Positions 10,098 to 19,383 are shown, numbered from the stretch's first letter. The stretch: DNA of 64,000 nt from an uncultured Atopobiaceae bacterium (GCA_944320975.1 CALUJM010000011.1:1-64000), one strand, 5' to 3'. Translations and numbers: made by a program. The notes: a model not told the origin generated them from the letters alone.

Positions 10098-10471
10098 TCG
10101 ACCCCTAAGCCAAACTCGTGGACGCCCGTGGGCTAACGGGTGCCCGGCTCTCCCTTCAGGGCGGGGCGTCGGCGCGATGCCGCGGAGCCGCCGCGCATGA
10201 GCGCGAAGGGGGTAATTCTTGCCGAGACTTTGCGCAAAATAGTACCTCCCCCCTCAAGCTGTACTCTAGACTTTAGACCGCTCATGTTGCTTAGTCAACA
10301 TTGAAAAGCGATTGCTCCTCCGTCTTGACATGGCTCCCCCCGCATCGGCTGCGGGCTGAATCGTCACGTCTGCGGAATCCCTGCTGGAAAATGCTACTAA
10401 TTTAGTTACAATTGCGGCGACTGAGGGGCCTCCGCGGGACGCCCCGCCACCAGATCAGATGGGAGAACCAC
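10098..10471. other. 374-bp divergent intergenic region, pilus operon / nox
   Basis: Apart from the minus-strand promoters listed separately, the nox side shows a possible -10 TACAAT at 10407-10412 with a poor -35 (TGGAAA). A TTGACA at 10325 has no -10 at proper spacing. No small ORF or RNA gene is evident. Confidence 0.4.
10239..10298 (-). promoter_or_regulatory. Candidate promoters of the pilus operon, one with a G-tract
   Basis: On the minus strand TTGACT (10293-10298) and TAAAGT (10270-10275) are separated by 17 bp, a good sigma-70 pair. A near-perfect dyad, ATGTTG/CAACAT, overlaps the -35. Slightly downstream a second possible -10, TACTAT (10239-10244), is preceded by GGGGGGAGG, matching the G-tract arrangement seen at other genes here. 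The untranslated leader would be about 135-165 nt. Confidence 0.45.
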
Positions 10472-11806
10472 ATGAAGGTCGTCATCGTCGGCACCAACCA
10501 TGCGGGCATCGCCGCCGCAAACACCCTGCTCGACAACTATCCCGAGGCCGAGGTCACCATGATCGACCGCAACACCAACCTCAGCTACCTGGGCTGCGGC
10601 ACGGCGCTGTGGGTCGGCCGCCAGATCGACACGTACGAGAACCTCTTCTACACCAACAAGGAGGCCTTCGAGGCCAAGGGCGCCCAGATCCGCATGGAGA
10701 CGAGCGTCACCTCCGTGGACTTTGGCGGGCACGTGGTCCACTGCGCGGCAGCCGACGGCACCTCGTTCGACGCCCCGTACGACAAGCTGATCCTTGCCAC
10801 GGGGTCGCTGCCCATCTCGCCGAAGCTGCCCGGGCACGACCTCGCGGGCATCAGCTTCCTCAAGCTCTTCCAGGAGGGGCAGGAGGTCGACCGCCAGGTG
10901 TCCGACGAGTCCGCGCGCAGCGTCGCAGTGGTGGGCGCCGGCTACATCGGCGTCGAGATCGCCGAGGCCGCCAAGCGCCGCGGCAAGGACGTGCGGCTCT
11001 TTGACATCGCCCCCACCTCGCTGGCGAGCTACTACGACCCCGAGTTCGCCGCCCTCATGGACGAGCGCCTCGCGGAGAACGGGATCGAGTGCCACTTTGG
11101 CGAGGCCGTGACCGCCTACGTGGGCGACGACGCCGGTCACGTGCGCTCCATCACCACCGAGAAGGGCTCCTACCCCGCCGACCTGGTAATCAACGCCATC
11201 GGCTTTGTGCCCAACGTCGAGCTGGGGCGCGAGCACCTGGAGCTGGGCGCCAAGGGGGCGTACCGCGTCGACCGTCACCAGCGCACGAGCGACCCCGACG
11301 TCTACGCCGTGGGCGACTGCGCGACGATCTGGTCCAACGCCCTGCGCGCGGAGACCTACATCGCGCTGGCGACAAACGCGGTGCGCTCCGGCATCGTGGC
11401 GGAGCACAACGTGGGCGGGACCCCGCTCGAGGCCATTGGCGTGCAGGGCTCCAACGCCATCTCCGTCTTTGGGCTCAACCTCGTCTCCACCGGCCTCTCC
11501 GTGCGCGCGGCCGAGCAGGCGGGGCTCGACGTGGCGTGGTCGGATTTCGCCGACCTGCAGCGTCCCGGCTTCATGCGCGAGAACGCCGAGGTGAAGATCC
11601 GCATCGTCTACGAGAAGGGCAGCCGCCGCGTGGTGGGCGCGCAGCTGGCCAGCACGATGGACGTCTCCATGGCGATTCACATGTTCTCGCTTGCGATCGA
11701 GGAGGGCGTGAGCATCGACAAGCTCAAGCTGCTGGACATCTTCTTCCTGCCGCACTTCAACCAGCCGTACAACTACATCACGATGTGCGCGCTGGGGGCA
11801 GAGTAG
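10472..11806 (+). CDS. nox: NADH oxidase (FAD-dependent, Nox / CoA-disulfide reductase family)
   Basis: This 444-residue pyridine nucleotide-disulfide oxidoreductase has an N-terminal FAD site (VIVGTNHAGIAAANTL), an NAD site (VAVVGAGYIGVEIAEAA at about 160-176), the second FAD motif DVYAVGDCA and a C-terminal dimerisation domain. Cys42 in LGCGTALW is the single redox cysteine that water-forming NADH oxidases use as a sulfenic acid. It would regenerate NAD+ and remove oxygen in the cytoplasm of this fermentative anaerobe. ATG 10472 follows GGGAGA. CoA-disulfide reductase is the alternative in the same family, but the substitution pattern and length favour Nox. Confidence 0.85.
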   Translation: MKVVIVGTNHAGIAAANTLLDNYPEAEVTMIDRNTNLSYLGCGTALWVGRQIDTYENLFYTNKEAFEAKGAQIRMETSVTSVDFGGHVVHCAAADGTSFDAPYDKLILATGSLPISPKLPGHDLAGISFLKLFQEGQEVDRQVSDESARSVAVVGAGYIGVEIAEAAKRRGKDVRLFDIAPTSLASYYDPEFAALMDERLAENGIECHFGEAVTAYVGDDAGHVRSITTEKGSYPADLVINAIGFVPNVELGREHLELGAKGAYRVDRHQRTSDPDVYAVGDCATIWSNALRAETYIALATNAVRSGIVAEHNVGGTPLEAIGVQGSNAISVFGLNLVSTGLSVRAAEQAGLDVAWSDFADLQRPGFMRENAEVKIRIVYEKGSRRVVGAQLASTMDVSMAIHMFSLAIEEGVSIDKLKLLDIFFLPHFNQPYNYITMCALGAE

Positions 11807-11870
11807 CGCGGGGCGCGGCCGCAGGGGCTTGCGGGGCCGCGGGGGCTTGCGGGGCCGCGGGGCCCCCTTT

Positions 11871-12012
11871 GAGGGTATGTACACCGCCCCTTTAGGGTAT
11901 GTACACCTCGCCGACCCCGATGTTCTTCTCGGCAGCTTGTTTACCTGCGAAAACGCGAGAGGTTCGGGTTTGGGTGGTGTACATAGCCTCAGGGTGCGGT
12001 GTACATACCCTC
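11871..12012. repeat. Large imperfect hairpin with doubled arms (AGGGTATGTACACC family)
   Basis: The left arm 11871-11907 contains two copies of AGGGTATGTACACC. The right arm 11976-12012 is the inverse, with two copies of GGTGTACATA. The 68-nt loop contains one GTTCTTCTCG. Just upstream (11820-11860) GGGGCTTGCGGGGCCGC is repeated twice. There is no U-tract, so it is not a standard terminator of nox. It fills most of the 325-bp gap between nox and the tRNA. Confidence 0.75.
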
Positions 12013-12131
12013 GAGAAGGACGGGCGGGTCGCTCGGTCAATTGTGGAGACGCGTTCACAATGCGAGATTGTGGTTGCAAGCCCGCGTTCTTGTCGATATA
12101 GTTATTTCTTGCACACACGAGGTGCACCCAT

Positions 12132-12208
<77 letters not shown>

Positions 12209-12217
12209 TACAAAGTC

Positions 12218-12253
12218 GCAGGTCAGTCAATTTGTTTGTCTGACCTGCTTTTT
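12218..12253 (+). terminator. Rho-independent terminator after tRNA-fMet
   Basis: Stem GCAGGTCAG / CTGACCTGC with a 13-nt loop, followed directly by TTTTT. Confidence 0.85.
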
Positions 12254-12464
12254 GTTGCCCACGCCTCTTTTGGGAGGAATTTGGGAGGATTTTTCTCCGT
12301 GTTGTTTTTGTGTAGTGGTCTCAGGAGTTCCTAGAGTCTCGCCTGCGCTTGACTACTGAGTCCATACCAGCTTCGGAGACGCCTCCCGATTCTCCACATT
12401 AGCTGGAGCGTGGAGACCACGTTCCGAAATTCAGGCCACCGGAACAGATGAACGGCGTCGAAGC

Positions 12465-14156
12465 TCACTTATCGACGAGAGTGTAGGCGGCAGTCCTTCC
12501 CTTTCCCCCGAGCTTGAGTTTACCCTCTCCCACAAGCCCCTGAATCACTCTGTATGCCTTCTTCCCGTCTACGTGCAGCAAATCCTCGACATCGCGCCTA
12601 GTCACGCTCCCACCCTGCTGGGCCGCAAGCTTTAGGATGAGCTCGGGGTATCGGACCCGGTCGATGTCGGACTGCCGCACGAACCGCACCCCATCGCCGG
12701 ATCGCGCGTACACCTTCCTGCTCAACGTGTAGGAGCGGGACGACCCGCTTCCCCACGCCTCCACGAGCCCCGTCTCGACGAGCGTCTCCACCGCCGACCT
12801 AATCTCCGCGTCCGTGAACGGCAGCTGGTCGGAAAGTGCCGACATGGTGAGCCTTCTCTGGCCCTTCAGCATGTCGAGAACCAGGAGCAGCCTGAGGGAA
12901 AGGGGCTTCCCGGTCCTCGAGCGCTCCTCGTCGATCATCCTCATGAAGAGAGTGTCGGGGGCGCTCCGCGCGATGAAGACGCGGACGCTCGTCTGGGTGC
13001 TTCCCGTGTAGTCGGGGAGCGGCCGTCCGTAGTGGAGGGACCCCTCGTAGATTCGGTCGACGCCTCGCCCGGTCTTCTCCGCCAGCCCAATTCGCTTGAG
13101 CGCACTCATGAGACACTCGTTTCGCCCGTGCGGCTCTGCCGTCAGCAGATTTCTAATGGTGATCCCCTCGATGAAGCCTCCGGGGTTCGCAACAGTGAGC
13201 CCCTCGTTCTCAACGAGGACGCGCACGCTGCCCATGGAGGCATAGTCCCTGTGGCCGAACGCGTTCACGAGTGCCTCCCTGAACGCACGCCCATCAAACT
13301 CGGGCACGGGCCACGTGAACAGACCGTCCTCGAGCTCGCGCTTTGGGTTCCACGGCTCGAACAGCTCCCTGATCATCTCAATCGTGTAAAGCAGGGGCTG
13401 ATCGAAGTCTCGGTTCTCCCGCACCTCGGTGCCGTCGAGCACCTGGAAGGTGGCACCGTGAGTCGGGACCGCGCGAGCGATGGATTCCCGCCTGCCGGCT
13501 ATGAGGAGACCCGTGATCGTCGGGACCGGCTCGCCCTCAACGGAGGCGGTCATCCTCAATGCGGCGAGAAGCTCCCCCTCCGACAGCTCGAGAAGCGCCC
13601 GGTCCCCGCCCTTGCTGCGCGAGAGAACGTCCCTGAGCCTGCGCAGCTCCAAGGGATCGAAGTCGTCCATGCTGGAGTCCGGCACCGGGAATGCCGAGTA
13701 GTCGAGCTGCCCAAGCGTCGACAGCCTGGTCACGATCTCATACGGATAGAAGGGGACGCTCTCCGGCGACCCGTCGGCCTTGATCCGCCTCCTCATTATT
13801 TTGCCGTCGGAGGACGAGACAATTGCCCTCGACATCGGCACTTCGACGAGCACGACCGGAACCCTCTCCGCCCCCGCCCCCTCACCTGATGCGAGAGAGA
13901 TCGCGGAGACCCTCGCAGGAACGGGCGGAACGGTCCTGTTCGCAATGAGCGCCGCGAGGCCCGTTGGGTCCGAATGGCTCGGATGCACCCCGGTGGGCGT
14001 CCCGTCGTCCTCGACGCCGAGGTAGAGACTCCCGCCTTCGGTATTGCTCAGGGCGACGACCGTATCGATGATCTCACCGTCTGAGAGGAGCTTCTGGTCA
14101 CTCTTGAACTCTACGGTAAGTGTCTCCCTTTTCGGAAGCTCGAGGGTATTCTCCAT
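12465..14156 (-). CDS. AlbA_2 (Schlafen-like) ATP-binding protein with winged-helix C-terminus
   Basis: This is a 563-residue protein. The N-terminal AlbA_2 domain reads ETLTVEFKSDQKLLSDGEIID…ALSNTEGGSLYLGVEDDG. A central GHKL-type ATPase region follows (FREALVNAFGHRDY, then VLVENEGLTVANPGGF). The C-terminus has two winged-helix-like segments (QLPFTDAEIRSAVETLVE; VTRRDVEDLLHVDGKKAYRVI). These proteins are often annotated as RecG-like or transcriptional regulators, are common in mobile islands and may act in defence or regulation; the activity is unknown. I chose Met at 14156 because GGGAGGAC precedes it. It is the only intact gene between the tRNA-fMet and its partial copy. The upstream palindrome is a plausible autoregulatory site. 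Confidence 0.8.
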   Translation of the reverse strand: MENTLELPKRETLTVEFKSDQKLLSDGEIIDTVVALSNTEGGSLYLGVEDDGTPTGVHPSHSDPTGLAALIANRTVPPVPARVSAISLASGEGAGAERVPVVLVEVPMSRAIVSSSDGKIMRRRIKADGSPESVPFYPYEIVTRLSTLGQLDYSAFPVPDSSMDDFDPLELRRLRDVLSRSKGGDRALLELSEGELLAALRMTASVEGEPVPTITGLLIAGRRESIARAVPTHGATFQVLDGTEVRENRDFDQPLLYTIEMIRELFEPWNPKRELEDGLFTWPVPEFDGRAFREALVNAFGHRDYASMGSVRVLVENEGLTVANPGGFIEGITIRNLLTAEPHGRNECLMSALKRIGLAEKTGRGVDRIYEGSLHYGRPLPDYTGSTQTSVRVFIARSAPDTLFMRMIDEERSRTGKPLSLRLLLVLDMLKGQRRLTMSALSDQLPFTDAEIRSAVETLVETGLVEAWGSGSSRSYTLSRKVYARSGDGVRFVRQSDIDRVRYPELILKLAAQQGGSVTRRDVEDLLHVDGKKAYRVIQGLVGEGKLKLGGKGRTAAYTLVDK

Positions 14157-14210
14157 CTGTCCTCCCGTGCGGCCGTTTTGAGACATATTCTACCCAGAAT
14201 CGAGACATGT

Positions 14211-14246
14211 CTAGACAGAATCGGGACGTGTCCCGATTCTGTCTAG
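14211..14246. promoter_or_regulatory. Perfect 17-nt-arm palindrome upstream of the AlbA_2 gene
   Basis: CTAGACAGAATCGGGAC is followed by GT and its exact inverse. Related half-sites lie on both sides (CAGAATCGAGACATG at about 14195 and TATGTCCCGATTGG at about 14249). Repeated half-sites just upstream of a gene for a winged-helix protein suggest an operator, but the GGGAC/GTCCC core also resembles the other palindromes of this window. Confidence 0.55.
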
Positions 14247-14390
14247 ATTATGTCCCGATTGGTAACGTCGACCGTCCATGTCCTACCCCCCGAACTCCTA
14301 TGACGAAGAAAGTCTCGACCGCATCCCCGTGGCGCGTGCGGCCTCGCTCAGGGCCGCGGCGCCGGTGCCGTGGCTCCGCCTGCCGCGAGC

Positions 14391-14440
14391 TTTACTACGA
14401 CACTTACTACGACACTTACTACGACATGGGATGTCGTAAT
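14391..14440. repeat. Three tandem 12-bp repeats CTTACTACGACA plus one inverted copy
   Basis: Units begin at 14391, 14403 and 14415; an inverted TGTCGTAAT follows at 14432. A related TAATACGACAC is at about 14651. Iteron-like repeats in the island may be protein-binding sites or remains of a mobile element. Confidence 0.6.
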
Positions 14441-14679
14441 ACCCTCCACGCCCCGTCTTTCCTGGAGCCGACGCGCTCGATTACCCGGCCATCCTTCCAC
14501 AGCAGCTGCTGCCCCCCGGCCACGCGCCCCAGCGCCATAACCCGGGAGAGGGGACCAGGCGGCCCCGGCCGGGCAAGCGCGGCCGCGACTTCATACGCAA
14601 GGCAGTGGCGCCGCCCTCTGACGGAGCTGCCACCGGACAATATCGTGACAGTAATACGACACTGTCGCATTGGGCTCAT
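14419..14679 (-). pseudogene. Fragment of the C-terminus of an AlbA_2/Fic-type regulator
   Basis: The 86-codon frame ends KDGRVIERVGSRKDGAWRVL, the usual last strand-turn-strand of the winged helix at the end of AlbA_2 and Fic-family proteins (IERVGSxxxGxWRV). The N-terminal part shows only weak homology and no catalytic domain. I read it as the truncated 3' end of a second AlbA_2 gene within the island. A short intact gene cannot be excluded. Confidence 0.35.
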
Positions 14680-14719
14680 AACCTGAAGATTGCAGGCTCA
14701 AATCCTGCCCCGCGACCAT
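14672..14719 (+). repeat. Degenerate copy of the 3' half of tRNA-fMet (attachment-site-like)
   Basis: The 48 nt from GGGCTCATAA to GCGACCAT match 12161-12209 of the tRNA except for five substitutions and one deletion. The T-stem still pairs, but no D-arm or 5' acceptor lies upstream. Direct repetition of a tRNA 3' end at the far side of foreign genes is the signature of integration by a tyrosine recombinase. No integrase remains in the 2.5 kb between, so this is an old or decayed element. Confidence 0.75.
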
Positions 14720-14723
14720 CGGG

Positions 14724-14749
14724 CCTTTCCTGGCGCGCGAAAGGTTTTT
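14724..14749 (+). terminator. Terminator following the tRNA 3'-half copy
   Basis: Stem CCTTTC / GAAAGG followed by TTTTT. It lies in the same relative place as the terminator behind the intact tRNA but has an unrelated sequence. Confidence 0.6.
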
Positions 14750-14810
14750 GTCCGGTCGCTCGGCTATAGTGACGTCAGGCCAGCCGAGGCAGCAGCGGGG
14801 AGGTGATGCC

Positions 14811-17800
14811 GTGGACGAGAAGTACCTGATAGTGTCGCTTCAGAACGAGGCGGCGCTCACCTCGACGTACAGCCGCGGGCTCTCCCTCGCGCGTGACGGC
14901 GCCGTGCGCGACCTTGACGTCACGGTCGGCGCGCTCGGCTCGACCGCCTCCCTATCAGGAAAAGTCGCGGGCTCCCGGGGCAACGTCTATCGCACGCACG
15001 TTCAGCTCAACCTCAACGAGGGCGAGGTCCTCGACTACGGCTGCACCTGCGCCGCAGCAGACAACTATCCGGGCATGTGCAAGCACGAGATCGCCCTCGC
15101 ACTCGCCTACCTCGCGCGCCTCGGCGTCGGGCCTGCCGTCGCCCGAAAGCCCGCGCCGCCGAGACGCCCCGCGCCAGCCGCCCAGCGCGTCGCCCCCACC
15201 AGCGCCGCGATCCGCCAGCTCATGGACAACCTCACCCTGCAGCGGCTCCGGAGCGCGGAGGAGGCGCGTCTCGTCCATCAGCAGGAGACCGAGAAGAACC
15301 TCGAGCCCGCGGAGCTCCTCCTCACCCTCATGCCCGCGCAGGACACCTACTATGCGCAGGATGCCTGGTGCGTCAAGCTGCGCATACGCCGCGGCAGCGC
15401 GTCCTACGTCGTCAAGAGCGTCTCGGCGCTCGTAGGCGCGTACCAGCGCGGGGACGTGGTGACCTACGGAAAGAACCTCTCCTTCACGCATGTCGCGAGC
15501 GCGTTCACTGAGCCCGCGCGGCAGATCCTCGAGATATTGTCCCGCGTGGTGGCGAGCCAGCAGGCCCTCTACGCGTCCCGCTGGAAGTACCAGGCCGCGG
15601 GCAGGGGCGCGGACACCAAGGAGCTCCCCGTGGCGGACGAGGACATCGTCGCGCTGCTCGACGCCCTCATGGAAAGGAGCATCGAGTTCCAGGAGAACGA
15701 CGGTCCGTACGGCGCGCGCGGGCGGGTCCGCACCCTCGTCGTGACAGAGGGGGACCCCACCGTCCGCGCGCAGATCAGCCCCTCCGCTGAGACCGGCTAC
15801 GACCTGAGCATCTCCGGCGCCCGGCAGTGCTTCTCCGCCGGCGGCGTCCTCTACGTGATCGACGGCTCCCGCGCCCACCACTGCTCGCCCGAGTTTACCG
15901 CGCGGTCCGGCGACCTTCTCGGCAAGCTCCTGCCCTGCCCGTCGAAGCTGCACGTGGCGCCCGCAGACCTGCCGACCTTCTGTCGCGACGTCCTCCCCGC
16001 CCTGCGCGCCGCCACCGAGCTGGACGCGCCCGCGGAGCTGGACGACCTGGTGCCGCCCGACGCGGCGTTCACGTTCCGGATCGGCTGCGAAGACGGCCTG
16101 GTCACCTGTGATGCCACGGTGGCCTACGGCTCGTGGGAACGCGGGCTCTACGGACAGGACCTCGTCGAGGCGCAGCGCGCCCGCTGGCTCGTGCGGCGCC
16201 CGGACGTACCCGAGCCCGCGCGCGACCTGGTGGCGGAGTACCGCGTCATGGACACGGTGGAGGAGCTCTTCCCCTTTGGCGCCCTCGAGGCGGGCGACCT
16301 GCCCTGCTTTGACGAGGCTGACGACGAGCGGCTCTTCGATCTTCTCACCCGCGGCCTCACGGAGCTGGGCGAGCTAGGCGAGGTCCTTCTCTCCGAGCGG
16401 CTGCGCTCGGTCCGCGTGCGCGAGAGCCCGAGGCTCTCCGTGCGCGCCACGGTGAGAAGCGGCCTGCTCGACGTGGCGCTTGACGCGAGCGGCCTCTCCG
16501 CGCAGGACCTCGAGGCCTATCTCGGCGCCTACAAGCTGCGCCAACGCTTCGTCCGCCTCTCGGACGGCGACATCATGCGCCTGGGCGAGAGCGCGGCCGC
16601 CGCGGAGGAGCTCGCCGAGGGTCTGGGCGTCACCCCTGCCGAGCTCGCCGAGGGCGTGGGCGGGCTGCCCGCCAACCGCACGCTCTTCGTAGACGCCCTG
16701 GCAAAGCAGTCCCGCGGCCTCAGCCTCTCCAGAAACGACGAGTTCCGCGCCATCGTGCGCGACTTTGACACCTTCGCGGACTCGGACTACGAGGTCCCCG
16801 CCTCCCTAGAGGACGTGCTGCGCCCCTACCAGCGAGACGGCTTCCGCTGGCTGCAGACCCTCGAGCGCCTGGGCTTTGGCGGCATCCTGGCCGACGACAT
16901 GGGCCTTGGCAAGACACTCCAGATGATCGCGCACATCCTCGCCCGCCGCGCGTCCGCGGGCCCGGACGCGGCGCTGCCCACCCTGGTGGTGTGCCCCGCC
17001 TCGCTCGTCTACAACTGGATGTCCGAGCTCGCCCGCTTTGCGCCCGAGCTCAAGGCCGTCGCGGTGCTGGGGGCGAAGGCGGCGCGGCGGCGCATCATCG
17101 CGGACGCCCAGGAGCGCGACGTACTCGTGACCTCCTACGACCTCATGAAGCGCGACGTCGCGGACTACGAGGGCGCCCGCTTTGCCCGGGTCATCCTCGA
17201 CGAGGCCCACTACATCAAGAACCCCCTCACCCAGGTGGCGCGCGCCGCCAAGCGCCTTCCCGCCGCCGTGCGGTTTGCCCTCACCGGCACCCCTATCGAG
17301 AACCGCACCGCGGAGCTCTGGAGCATCTTCGACTTTCTCATGCCGGGACTGCTGGGCACGCGCGACGCATTCTCCAAGGCCTACGAGGGCCCCGTCGAGG
17401 CGGGCGACGAGCGCGCGACCGAGCGCCTGCGCCGCCTGGTCTCCCCCTTCGTCCTGCGACGCCTCAAGGAGGACGTCCTGACGGACCTTCCCGAGAAGAA
17501 CGAGAGCGTGGTCGTTGCGCGCATGACCGGGGAGCAGGAGAAGCTCTACCGTGCCAGCCAGGACCGCCTGGCCCGCCAGATCGCCCACGAGCTGCCCGAC
17601 GAGTTCAAGCGCAAGAAGCTGCAGGTCCTGGCCGAGCTCACGCGCCTGCGCCAGATCTGCTGCGACCCGTCGCTCGCCTTCGCGGACTACTCCGGCGGCA
17701 GCGCCAAGCTCGAGACGTGCCTGGAGCTCGTTGCGGGCGCGCTCGAGGGCGGGCACCGCATCCTGCTCTTCTCGCAGTTCACCACGATGCTGCAGATCAT

Positions 17801-18212
17801 CTCCGAGCGGCTCTCCGCGCAGGGGGTCGCCCACTGCACCCTCACCGGCGCCACGAGCAAGGAGGAGCGCCGGCGCCTGGTGGAGCGCTTCCAGGCGCGC
17901 GAGGTGCCGGTGTTTCTCATCTCGCTGCGCGCCGGCGGCGTGGGCCTCAACCTCACCGCGGCCGACGTGGTGATCCACTACGACCCGTGGTGGAATCTCG
18001 CCGCCCAGAACCAGGCAACCGACCGCGCGCACCGCATCGGGCAGGAACGCGCGGTCACGGTCTTCAAGCTCATCTGCGCGGACACGATCGAGGAGCGCAT
18101 CGTCGCGATGCAGGAGTCCAAGCGGGAGCTGGCGGAGAGCCTGCTCTCCGGCGAGGACGTGTCCCGCACGACCCTCACGCGCGAGGATCTTCTCGCCCTG
18201 CTGGAGGGCTGA
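14811..18212 (+). CDS. SWIM zinc-finger / SNF2-family DEAD-like helicase
   Basis: This is a 1133-residue protein. It has an N-terminal SWIM finger (Cys78, Cys80, Cys90, His92 in CTC…MCKH), a long middle region, and a SNF2 ATPase core at about 690-1130. The core shows ILADDMGLGKTLQM (Walker A), VILDEAHYIKN (DEAH box), FALTGTPIENR (motif III) and AHRIGQERAVTVFKL (motif VI). Such proteins are ATP-driven double-stranded-DNA translocases (RapA/HepA-like); the bacterial SWIM subclass has no settled role. GTG 14811 follows GGGGAGGTG and is preferred over an upstream in-frame start at 14748. A -10-like TATAGT is at 14765-14770. It begins just beyond the island's right-hand repeat, so it may be resident rather than mobile. 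Confidence 0.85.
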   Translation: MDEKYLIVSLQNEAALTSTYSRGLSLARDGAVRDLDVTVGALGSTASLSGKVAGSRGNVYRTHVQLNLNEGEVLDYGCTCAAADNYPGMCKHEIALALAYLARLGVGPAVARKPAPPRRPAPAAQRVAPTSAAIRQLMDNLTLQRLRSAEEARLVHQQETEKNLEPAELLLTLMPAQDTYYAQDAWCVKLRIRRGSASYVVKSVSALVGAYQRGDVVTYGKNLSFTHVASAFTEPARQILEILSRVVASQQALYASRWKYQAAGRGADTKELPVADEDIVALLDALMERSIEFQENDGPYGARGRVRTLVVTEGDPTVRAQISPSAETGYDLSISGARQCFSAGGVLYVIDGSRAHHCSPEFTARSGDLLGKLLPCPSKLHVAPADLPTFCRDVLPALRAATELDAPAELDDLVPPDAAFTFRIGCEDGLVTCDATVAYGSWERGLYGQDLVEAQRARWLVRRPDVPEPARDLVAEYRVMDTVEELFPFGALEAGDLPCFDEADDERLFDLLTRGLTELGELGEVLLSERLRSVRVRESPRLSVRATVRSGLLDVALDASGLSAQDLEAYLGAYKLRQRFVRLSDGDIMRLGESAAAAEELAEGLGVTPAELAEGVGGLPANRTLFVDALAKQSRGLSLSRNDEFRAIVRDFDTFADSDYEVPASLEDVLRPYQRDGFRWLQTLERLGFGGILADDMGLGKTLQMIAHILARRASAGPDAALPTLVVCPASLVYNWMSELARFAPELKAVAVLGAKAARRRIIADAQERDVLVTSYDLMKRDVADYEGARFARVILDEAHYIKNPLTQVARAAKRLPAAVRFALTGTPIENRTAELWSIFDFLMPGLLGTRDAFSKAYEGPVEAGDERATERLRRLVSPFVLRRLKEDVLTDLPEKNESVVVARMTGEQEKLYRASQDRLARQIAHELPDEFKRKKLQVLAELTRLRQICCDPSLAFADYSGGSAKLETCLELVAGALEGGHRILLFSQFTTMLQIISERLSAQGVAHCTLTGATSKEERRRLVERFQAREVPVFLISLRAGGVGLNLTAADVVIHYDPWWNLAAQNQATDRAHRIGQERAVTVFKLICADTIEERIVAMQESKRELAESLLSGEDVSRTTLTREDLLALLEG

Positions 18213-18689
18213 GGGCGCGCGACGCCCCGATAGGCCGGCGCAACGTGATCAAACTGCTCAATTCCCGGCGCACGTGCCGCCCGGAGGTCGGCGCTCATTC
18301 GGACCACCTCCCATCGCTCATCGACGGCCAAGGGGCCGCCGGGGTCCCCTGTGTCACTTTCTGCGAGTTCTGAGCAGCCGCGAAGCGGGGTACGGCGGGT
18401 CGGCTGGCCCCGGGCGTCGGCCATCAGGCATTTTGCGGGGACGGTCCCGCCGTTTGGGGGCGAGGCCGCCCGGACCTCGCCCAGACCTCACAAAAAGCGA
18501 CACAGGCGGGACCCTGCGGCGCCTCGGGCGTCGGCGCGGCTCTTGGCCGCTCGGACCTTTGGCCTGGTGAGGCCGGCCCTGCGACAGAGCTCGCCAGACC
18601 GTGCCCCCGCGTGCCGAACCCGCCGCCCGCCTCGGCGGCCGTCTCGTCGAACGTCCCGCAAGACCCGCTTCGACTTCTGCTGGTCGCTA
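18213..18689. other. Non-coding stretch with an imperfect inverted repeat
   Basis: No frame here looks like a gene. GTGTCACTTTCTGCGAG (left, within 18342-18376) and its relative CTCACAAAAAGCGACAC (right, within 18474-18512) form an imperfect inverted repeat bordered by GGTCCC/GGGACC, enclosing about 100 nt. This resembles the other palindromic elements of the window. Confidence 0.5.
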
Positions 18690-18916
18690 AGACCGGCAGG
18701 GAGCAGGCGGCTGTAGCTCTCATTGATCGACTTGCCGTAGATGGCGCCTCGGCGCCGCTCGGGCCGCTGAGGTCGCACGTCGACAGCGGAAGCACCCGCC
18801 CTCTGCATCTGGAAGATCCTGGGAATCCCCATAGTGATGGTGTCGATCAAGTTTATCTGGAGCATAGCCTCGCAGAGGAAGGGATTTTGGCAGTAGCTCG
18901 GCTTGAAGCCGGGCAT
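18690..18916 (-). pseudogene. Remnant of an AlbA_2-type ATP-binding protein
   Basis: The frame reads SYCQNPFLCEAMLQINLID, then TITMGIPRIFQMQRAG and later AIYGKSINESYSRLL. This corresponds closely to the conserved segment YRNPFLAxAMxxLNMIDTxGxGIxRMF…YGxxLDExYTRLL of AlbA_2/ATPase proteins. Neither the N-terminal domain nor the rest of the C-terminus is present, and reading beyond about 18690 is Arg-rich nonsense. It is a second AlbA_2 relic near the tRNA-fMet island. Confidence 0.6.
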
Positions 18917-19383
18917 TACGGAGCGGCACGCTCCTCTGGCCAGGTTGAAGAAACAAGCGAGAGAAGATCGGCCGCCACCTCCGGGCTATGGAACCTGATA
19001 CTACAGTCCTCGTTTCGAGGAAAGCCCAACAGGGGAAGATCCCCGTACCAAACGATTTCCCCGTCGAACACGACAAGGCCCCGTGGAGCCTGCGCATCAA
19101 AAGCAACCGAACAGCCTGCCCGGCGCAAGTCATCGGACGCCTGCTGATAAAGTCTTCGCCTATCGCCATCGTCCTCGGAGGGCTCTTCTCGACATATGAC
19201 CATCATGATGTCTATTCCGCGCTCAGATGTCGCACAAAGCCCCGAGCCCAGAGTTTCAATCAGCTTAAGACTGACAAAGGGGGCGCATATTACCACCGAG
19301 CGCTTTGCAGCCCTGATGTCAGAGGTTTTGTTTACGACGGTTGACGAGCGCGGGTTCTTCTCGGCTATCGAATCGGGCGCCAT
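18916..19383 (-). pseudogene. Degenerate PLD-like domain fragment
   Basis: The frame contains AAKRSVVICAPFVSLKLI, RGIDIMMVI, LRRAGCSVAFDAQAPRG and LVVFDGEIVWYGDLPLLGF. This is the layout of the phospholipase-D-like domain at the C-terminus of many helicases (HxK…VVxDxxIVWYGSxNLLG). The catalytic His and Lys are replaced (QAPRG in place of HxK). The domain is alone, and its upstream end runs into the hairpin repeat at 19364-19420. I therefore treat it as a relic. A start at about 19383 is possible but has no ribosome site that I can see. Confidence 0.5.

Noticed and set aside
10325..10330. TTGACA as -35 of nox
   Set aside because: No -10-like hexamer lies 16-19 bp downstream; the region there is GC-rich.
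12209..12464. Search for an integrase or transposase remnant next to the tRNA
   Set aside because: Only a terminator and short GGGAGGA repeats are visible; no frame resembles a recombinase.
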